64,000 nucleotides of DNA, taken from the NCBI RefSeq assembly GCF_000218685.1, contig NW_006763291.1, forward strand, positions 2,963,173 through 3,027,172. Reading direction: 5' to 3'. Below are positions 58,224 through 64,000 of this stretch, one piece after another. The position numbers were made by a program, and so were the translations under genes. The notes beneath the pieces were generated by a model. That model was given only the letters and a program-made list of their open reading frames with translations, was not told the DNA's origin and did no database searches. Source of the stretch: Serpula lacrymans var. lacrymans S7.9. Taxonomy: Eukaryota > Basidiomycota > Agaricomycetes > Boletales > Serpulaceae. Positions within the stretch are counted from its first letter, which is position 1. Each line of letters opens with the position of its first letter.

Positions 58224-59627
58224 TCACTTGATTAGGTAGTACAGCAAGGCTACAAGAACGATCAACACCACGATCTGAAAACCGGTCGCCTCCGCAAGGG
58301 TTTTCTGAGACTCTGGTATTCCCCTCGTTCGACGGATTTCTTTTAGGCATGTGATTTCTTCCATTTTGCCGGGGACTCCCTGCACTCGGCTGATGCCTCC
58401 TACGTGTTGGGTCAAGGTACCGAGGTGAAGTTGATGGAGATAAAGCACCATCTTTTCGTTTCTTGTGTGGCTGATTAGTTTCTATGATATGGCTTTTATC
58501 AAGTCAGATCTTCAATGGACCCAAGGACCCATACCTTGAGGATTCTACCAAGCCGAATAACTATCCTATGTTCAAACTGTTCCGCCTCCACCATGCTTCG
58601 GGGAACTCTCTTACATCCCAGTTTGAGAAGAGCATCCTTATCCGCGTCCGAAATATACACTGTTGTACCATCAGCAACAGGCTTACAGGCTTTCTTATGG
58701 CTCGACCATGACTGCCAGAAGGTGCGTCAGACCTCGATATGTGAGTAGGACACGTAGAGATGAAAGTTTATTTACCTCTTTCTGATGATCACTCCCACAG
58801 TAGAACACAGATTTACAGCGTGCACAGCGCGAGGTTGCGTGTGCTTCACAAACATCGCAAGGCCCTCCCGTGAAGTTAATCGTCAAACGATCGAGAATCA
58901 CTTGACCCTCCTTCAAAGCTAGGACTTGTGTGTAAGTGTCCTGGTATCCTTCGAGATGGATGTCACGGTTGGAAGGGAGATTGGAGAATAGCGCGAGGTA
59001 GCGCTCAAGAAGCTGATCGTCGTTGATTGGCAGAAACGCGCTCGAGATGACTCGGTCCCATGCTATCCGCTCGTCCTTCTTTGAAGCTACAAACGTTCAC
59101 GCGTGAAGAACCGTAACGTGGAAGACCTTATACACGCACCTGCGAGGACGAACTCGAGAGACCAATCTCCTTTTTCAAGTAGCACCTCAAGAAGCGCTAT
59201 CCCCATTGGAACGGACACTTGATATGACCCATCTAGTGGCATACCGAGATAGCCACCTCTGACAAAGTTCCTGTTAAATGAGCGCAGACACTCAAAATAC
59301 CCTGGCGCGTTGTGTGTGTTTTGTTTGTGAGTCTTTGAAGATGATGTTGAATGTAAGCCGCGTACCGATCTGGCGGATCATGCTTGGAGAGATATCCCTC
59401 AGTGCAGAACGCGCTCTTTGTTTCATGGCAGACGTGACTCCATTATCGTCTTCGCTGTCATCTTCTGTGTCGACATCATCGTAGTCCCCAGCCGCATCAG
59501 CCAATTGGCTATGATAAACCTCAGGAACATAGTGGCATAATTGCTAGGGGGATACTAACCCGGCCATTTGGGAGACCACCGATCTGAGTCCTTCTTCATT
59601 AGAGTAATCAGGGACGCGAATGGGCAT
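58224..59627 (-). CDS. MYND zinc-finger protein, paralogue 2, with C-terminal membrane anchor
   Basis: Same exon plan as the neighbour at 55842-57287. It starts MPIRVPDYSNEEGLRSVV, then MKQRARSALRDISPSMIRQI, VSVPMGIALLEVLLEK and AWDRVISSAFLP. The MYND finger is CDVCEAHATSRCARCKSVFY-CGSDHQKE. After the conserved KLISHTRNEKMVLYLHQLHLG it continues about 50 residues further with a helical stretch. It ends in a single membrane segment (FQIVVLIVLVALLYYLIK). Paralogue 1 stops where this extension begins. The anchor suggests tail-anchored placement on an internal membrane (inference). Both genes lie head to tail on the same strand. Confidence 0.8.
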
Positions 59628-59976
59628 TTTGTGTCGGTTCAGTAATAGGAATAGTAGTATAATCTCGTCGAAGGAAAGAGGATGAGCGTCGTCGGATGAA
59701 TGCAGTGAGAGTTAAAGTCAAGTTAAAGTACTGCTTAGCCCACGTGTACCAGCATAAAGAATTATTTGCCCTTTGTTCATCGTTGATATTTCCATAAAAG
59801 TGACTGGTATCTTTGGACGGGCTCTACGTCGACAAAGCAAGACCATGATGGTCCAGGTGTATGTGAAGAGTGGAGCATGAAGACGAAGGGTGACGGTGGG
59901 CTGAGACTGCGTGTACATCGCCTGAGATTCGTTTACAGAACAATATCAATCCTATAGGCTGCATTGATGTGAACCT

Positions 59977-60960
59977 ACCTTTGGAATAATCAGGTAGGAT
60001 TATGGGTTTCGCTTGTGAGTGCCGTCGTGACCTAGTGTGACCAAAGCATTCCAAAAAGTTACAGTGTGTCGTCGTTTCGGTTTTGTTCCGCGGAAAGCTG
60101 CTGAATAACGCCTGATTTTCATGCTCACTCTTCTACATAGGAAGCTAGTAATCCGAGTCTCTCGAGTTTGCAAGTTCATTTTACCGCTCACTTGGCCGGT
60201 TGACCTCAGTCAGAAACGAGTCTCGCTTACTAGGGCCTTCAGAAACGTATCATGCATTTAGCAGAAGGACAAATCAAGTTACATATCCACTACAATCATG
60301 CTGACATGCTTTACATATCAGTGGTGGTGTCCGAACGGATCAATGATAGTCTTCCAGGGCAAATCCTCGTCCGTTGGACCCGTCTCCTTAAGCACAATCT
60401 CCTCCTTCACTTGACGATCCTGTGGCAACTCTCTGACGCGCTTGTAGGACTTGTACAAGTCTCTCGGATCATTTCGCTGTCTGCGAATCAGCATGATACA
60501 CGGTGTGATGACCTTCTTCCGCTTGTCCCGGTAGTCGACAGGAAAACAGGTGAGGGTGAATTCGTCAATGCCTCGCCTCTTGAATCATTCATCAAGTTCG
60601 ATGGAGAGATCGATGTCCTCCACGTCCTTCATACCCCCCTTCTCCAGCCACAAGCGCACATGCTCGTAAGTCATAAGCCAACCAGCTAATTTAATTACCA
60701 TTGCGCTATAAATATAAAGTGTAAGAGCGCTGTTTAGTTTGAAAAATAAGATTGGTACACACGATTATCAGAGAAATACAACGTGCGATAGAATGAAAGA
60801 TAATTCAAGTTGGTTCAAGTTGAAGTTGACTTGAAACGTGATCGGCATGGAAGCGCGACTTTAGTTATAGATTGACTTTAGTCACGTGATCTAGCCTTGT
60901 CGCATCTCGTGATCATCTCAATCCCATTGTTCGATAAACTTGATAGGTCAGAGTCGCTCA
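59977..60960. repeat. Segmental duplicate, copy 2, with MYND exon 1 relic at its left edge
   Basis: Partner of 51001-51837. The minus strand at 59977-60010 reads PIILPDYSK followed by a GT, the first exon of the MYND genes without the rest. This indicates that the duplicated block once held a third MYND gene next to the small ORF at 60318-60674. Confidence 0.8.
60318..60674 (-). pseudogene. Small conserved ORF of unknown function, duplicate copy 2, with internal TGA
   Basis: The minus strand starts MTYEHVRLWLEKGGMKDVED. It has TGA at 60585-60587 after LSIELDE, then continues FKRRGIDEFTLTCFPVD to TDEDLPWKTIIDPFGHHH. It is better preserved than copy 1 (no 3-base loss after DYRDKRKK). Not recognised. 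Confidence 0.5.
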
Positions 60961-61090
60961 TATTGCCAGGTATTCAAATGTTCACCGAAACCTCACAACC
61001 CACACCACATAGAATCAGACAGTGAGTGCCTTGTTTTATGCTAATTGCAACTATGCCTGACTATTATTTCATCCCATTAAGCGTATTTCA

Positions 61091-61686
61091 ATGCCTCAGA
61101 TTCCGCCAGCCCTAATCAGTCGTTTTAAGCGGATGCAGCAAAGACCCCCACATTACGAAGCATCCTGGTATGGTCCAATTGATAAACTTGCCACGTCATA
61201 TTCTCTGCGGATTGTTTCATGGTTAAGCCCCAGCTAAAGCTTCGGCAATCAGCCCACCCAGTCGTCGAGGAAGCCTCAGAATATGACTCGGACACGGAGT
61301 CGGATAGCTCATTTGAAGACGAAGGAGTCTCCTTCGACTCCATGGGTGCACAGATCGCAACTACAGCTTTGTACATGGAGCCAGATTTCATTGTTGTTGT
61401 TGTTGGTCAAAAACGCGATGTGCCATTGATCTGCATTGAGGTGAAGAGGGATGACGCTGTCAATTCGTCAGCACATCAGCTAAAGCAGTACATCGAACTT
61501 CTTCAACAAAAGCAGCCTCACCAGTACTTTGCTGGTGTGCTCATATTGGCTGGGACTTTCTACTGTTATAGTACAACTGGCAGGCGAAAGCCAACTCCAG
61601 GTGGAAATGGTCTGGAGACTGCAGAAGGGTTAGCAAAGGTATTCCAGGAAATCGCGGACAACGTTCTGAAAGAAATGCCGTTGTGA
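61091..61686 (+). CDS. PD-(D/E)XK nuclease-like protein, N-terminus possibly frameshifted
   Basis: The uninterrupted frame starts at the ATG at 61219 and gives 155 residues. After an acidic region (SEYDSDTESDSSFEDEG) it shows EPDFIVVVV with P55-D56, then CIEVKRDD with E74 and K76, and QLKQYIELLQQ. The order PD, ExK, Q-rich helix is that of the PD-(D/E)XK nuclease fold. Upstream, 61091-61190 encodes MPQIPPALISRFKRMQQ and PHYEASWYG in another frame, which looks like the natural N-terminus. One indel near 61170-61200 separates the two. I see no intron there. Nuclease function is inferred from the motif only. Confidence 0.55.
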
Positions 61687-61879
61687 TGCTACTACTGTAT
61701 TATATATTGCTTCGCTGACTTGTCTCTGACTGTCTCCATTGTACTATGTAACGAATGCGTGTCAAGTCGGCACATTGTTGTTGTTTCCCAAACACTGCCA
61801 TTCAAAGTCATTCTTGAAGCCTAGGCTCGTAACCCCAGTGAAAGTGCAAAGATACAAGTCGTAAGAGAGTGTGAAAATC

Positions 61880-62320
61880 CTTTAACGGTTGGATGAGCCC
61901 TAGGAATTACCAGCAGTTAGTGAACATGTCTCAGCGTACGACTTACTACATAATGATTCCCATCGGATGCTCATATTCCTGGAAAAAGACAAAGTTAGTT
62001 CTGGCACCAGCAGTGCTTTCTGCGTCGACGAGCCTAGACATTGTTTGTTAGATACATGTCTTGGGCCATGGCTGGGGCAAGAACGATGAAGCCTCTCCAT
62101 AGTTTTTCCCTTCAGCGTCGTTCGGTTTGGCCAACGTAAAGGTATGTTTATACAGGACGTCTGACAAGGACGCTGGGCGACAATGGTAAGCATTGCGAGA
62201 GTCGCGACGAACCCCAAACCGCTTACTCTGAATCATCTTTTTCGGAACTTGAACCTGCAGGATCTTGTCATCATATGATGATACCAGAGAGAAGACACGA
62301 ATAATGAGCCTACACACATT
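61880..62320 (-). other. Exon-like fragment of an unrecognised gene
   Basis: The minus strand contains SLSDVLYKHTFTLAKPNDAE and, after a TAA and a TCTAG signal, LVDAESTAGARTNFVFFQEY and EHPMGIIM. These look like real protein, but the only intron that would join them is 22 bases, too short. Probably a decayed gene or a wrongly placed limit. Confidence 0.3.
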
Positions 62321-63715
62321 GAGGAATCCATGTGCCCAGTTTCAGTCCTGGATCAGTTCTTCGAGAAGCAGTTATTCAAACACTTGAACAATTAGACGGC
62401 GATCACATATTATCCAAGACCCGCACACAACGGATATTTGGGAACACTGGTTACGACGTGAATTTAGGAAATGAATAGACAAGTCTTGAGCGCCTTTTTT
62501 GTTGCGTGTTTTAGTAAAGTTGTATGAGAATTTTGCGGATTTGTGGATGATTTGGGGCGATACAATTGTTGCAACACGCGTGCATTTGACGGGAGAATCT
62601 ATGCTGGCTTCTTCTGGTGACAACAAGGTACATGAGGAAAGACAGAACCCCACAAAAAAGAGGGAATGCTTACTAGCCATGATTGGTTAGAGCATGGCCA
62701 CTTGCCATCCCAGTTGCCAGTAGTGTAGAATGGAATAGGGTGTTTTGACAACCAACTGCCAGCGCTAGGATGGATGATGGATGATGTTTATCAATACCGT
62801 AAGATGTAGAACTGCCAACCAAGGATTGAGCCTACGCCACTAGGTCACCGGAACTCGGAGTTGTTGTCTTTCTTCTCGTTCAAGATCGTTTGGTCAGCTT
62901 TGCTTGTACGATATTGTAGCTGCGCAGAATTGTATATCCATGCTCGCGTCAACGTACGATGGTCGATATCCCGGGTTGCATTGTGGAGGGTGATACGAGC
63001 CACTGTCAGTTATTACGGAGTCCCGGGCGTGCTAACAGGCAAGACATTTGACAGATTCCCAATATCGAAACGTAAGCAAGCCTCGGACTTGTTTCGCCGT
63101 GGTCTGATAGATGATTTTTTTCCAATAAGGAAAGCTGTACATACTACGATCGATGTATCATGTATCGGAGAATCGTGATGGAAATGCTGAGTCTGTGACT
63201 GCGATCCGTACCTACTTAGTTGTTCCTGTCCAGATGAGTTGTGAAGATTTTGATATGTCGGCCCAAGATGCAAGTAAAATCCGCACGCGTATCACCATCT
63301 CCGTCATATTTCCATCGTCATACAAGGTGCAGCAAGCACTTTGCCCAAGTTCAGATAACAATAGTGCCAGCGCTGGTGCAGCCGTTGAATGAGGATCATT
63401 ATATCTCGAAATTAACTTGCTTATGGATACGGGTACCGCCCATGTGGAAGGAAGGGATATCCCATGTTTTCGAGGCATCTACGTACTATGTTGCTTCTTT
63501 TGGGCACGTAGTGCGTGAATGTCCGGGGAGTTTGAGCATGAAGACGTTAAGCCTCGCGGAAAAGCAGCTCATGACGAGATGTGGAGCATCGAGTTTCTGT
63601 CACTGGCTGGCAGACAATGCATCAAGGAAGTTCGGAATATAGTATACCCCCAGGATTTCCTCCGTGCCGAACTCGAAATCTTCGGAAACGCACTCTACTC
63701 CATGTTTCAAGGACG
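62321..63715. other. No convincing gene
   Basis: Short frames on both strands. A plus frame at 63519-63719 (LAGRQCIKEVRNIVYPQDF) is protein-like but has no known domain. Confidence 0.4.
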
Positions 63716-64000
63716 ATGAACGCAGACTTTGAATCGACCGACATCATCGCTTTTTCCGTCCCGAACGCTGCAGACTTTGACCACAACAAGTCAGGTTGCA
63801 CGCTATTTTGGACGCTTTCCTGGTGGCAACAATCATTGCAGATACCGCCTCGCTGGCTCGCATGTGATCTGCCATCAGCTGGAAGTGGAGACCAAAGAAA
63901 TGAGGCGATCGACTTTGGCGTGTCTGCTTACGAAAGCGTATGGCCTCAGATGTATGGTTACCGGTTGAACTCCGCGAATAACAACGTTCGCACATGCACG
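63716..64000 (+). CDS. Hypothetical protein, 5' end only
   Basis: Frame open from the ATG at 63716 to the window edge (95 codons) without a stop. It starts MNADFESTDIIAFSVPNAAD and is rich in W, S and N. No domain recognised. The overlap with a frame ending at 63719 suggests this start or a nearby splice junction. Codon content is that of a plausible gene, but the evidence is only openness. Confidence 0.35.
   Translation, partial: MNADFESTDIIAFSVPNAADFDHNKSGCTLFWTLSWWQQSLQIPPRWLACDLPSAGSGDQRNEAIDFGVSAYESVWPQMYGYRLNSANNNVRTCT

Noticed and set aside
1..64000. CRISPR arrays, bacterial operons, rRNA genes
   Set aside because: No regularly spaced short repeats, no ribosomal sequence, and spliced eukaryotic genes throughout.

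Overview
The window looks like nuclear DNA of a basidiomycete fungus, most likely an Agaricomycete. Genes are split by many introns of roughly 40-70 bp with GT..AG ends and CTRAY-like branch points. The gene set fits: a polo-like kinase, a Gyp8/TBC1D20-type Rab GAP, a fatty-aldehyde dehydrogenase, a thaumatin-like secreted protein, MYND-finger paralogues, an HNH protein and a DUF6533-like membrane protein. The repeats are chromovirus-type Ty3 and Copia LTR retrotransposons.

Layout. 1-17118 is a nest of retrotransposons. Element 1 (Ty3-like, minus strand) runs off the left edge and ends in a 5' LTR at 4935-5896. That LTR abuts, and probably interrupts, a truncated LTR of a second family (5897-6247). 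Element 2 (Ty3 chromovirus, minus strand, 7422-17118) has both LTRs and a decayed gag-pol. It has been hit twice by a 1.7-1.8 kb LTR-like element (10194-12003 and 14356-16077). Each of those copies carries an intact ORF of about 180 codons and has TG..CA ends and a 4-bp target duplication. Elements 1 and 2 each have a primer-binding site complementary to the predicted 5' end of their own transcript, as in Tf1/sushi self-priming.

17.1-19.4 kb is non-coding and repeat-rich. 19.4-26.4 kb holds three genes: HNH protein (-), polo kinase (+), thaumatin-like protein (-). 26.4-30.9 kb is gene-poor. 30.9-39.1 kb holds a short-chain dehydrogenase (+), a DUF6533-like membrane protein (-), a Copia LTR relic next to a broken phosphotransferase gene, and the TBC Rab GAP (+). 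39.6-46.7 kb holds two head-to-head, intron-rich paralogues of a large helical protein family with hydrophobic hairpins, separated by a promoter region containing a degenerate tandem repeat. Their build resembles alpha-helical pore-forming proteins.

47.7-50.5 kb is a 17-exon fatty-aldehyde dehydrogenase. 51-61 kb is a region of local duplication. A segment with a small unknown ORF is present twice (about 51.0-51.85 and 59.98-60.96 kb). Between the copies lie a Copia 3' end, a serine-rich protein, a MAM33/p32 mitochondrial protein and two tandem MYND-finger paralogues. The right end holds a PD-(D/E)XK-like ORF, an exon-like fragment and an ORF that runs off the window.

All exon limits were worked out by eye from splice signals, reading-frame continuity and recalled family motifs. 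No database search was possible.
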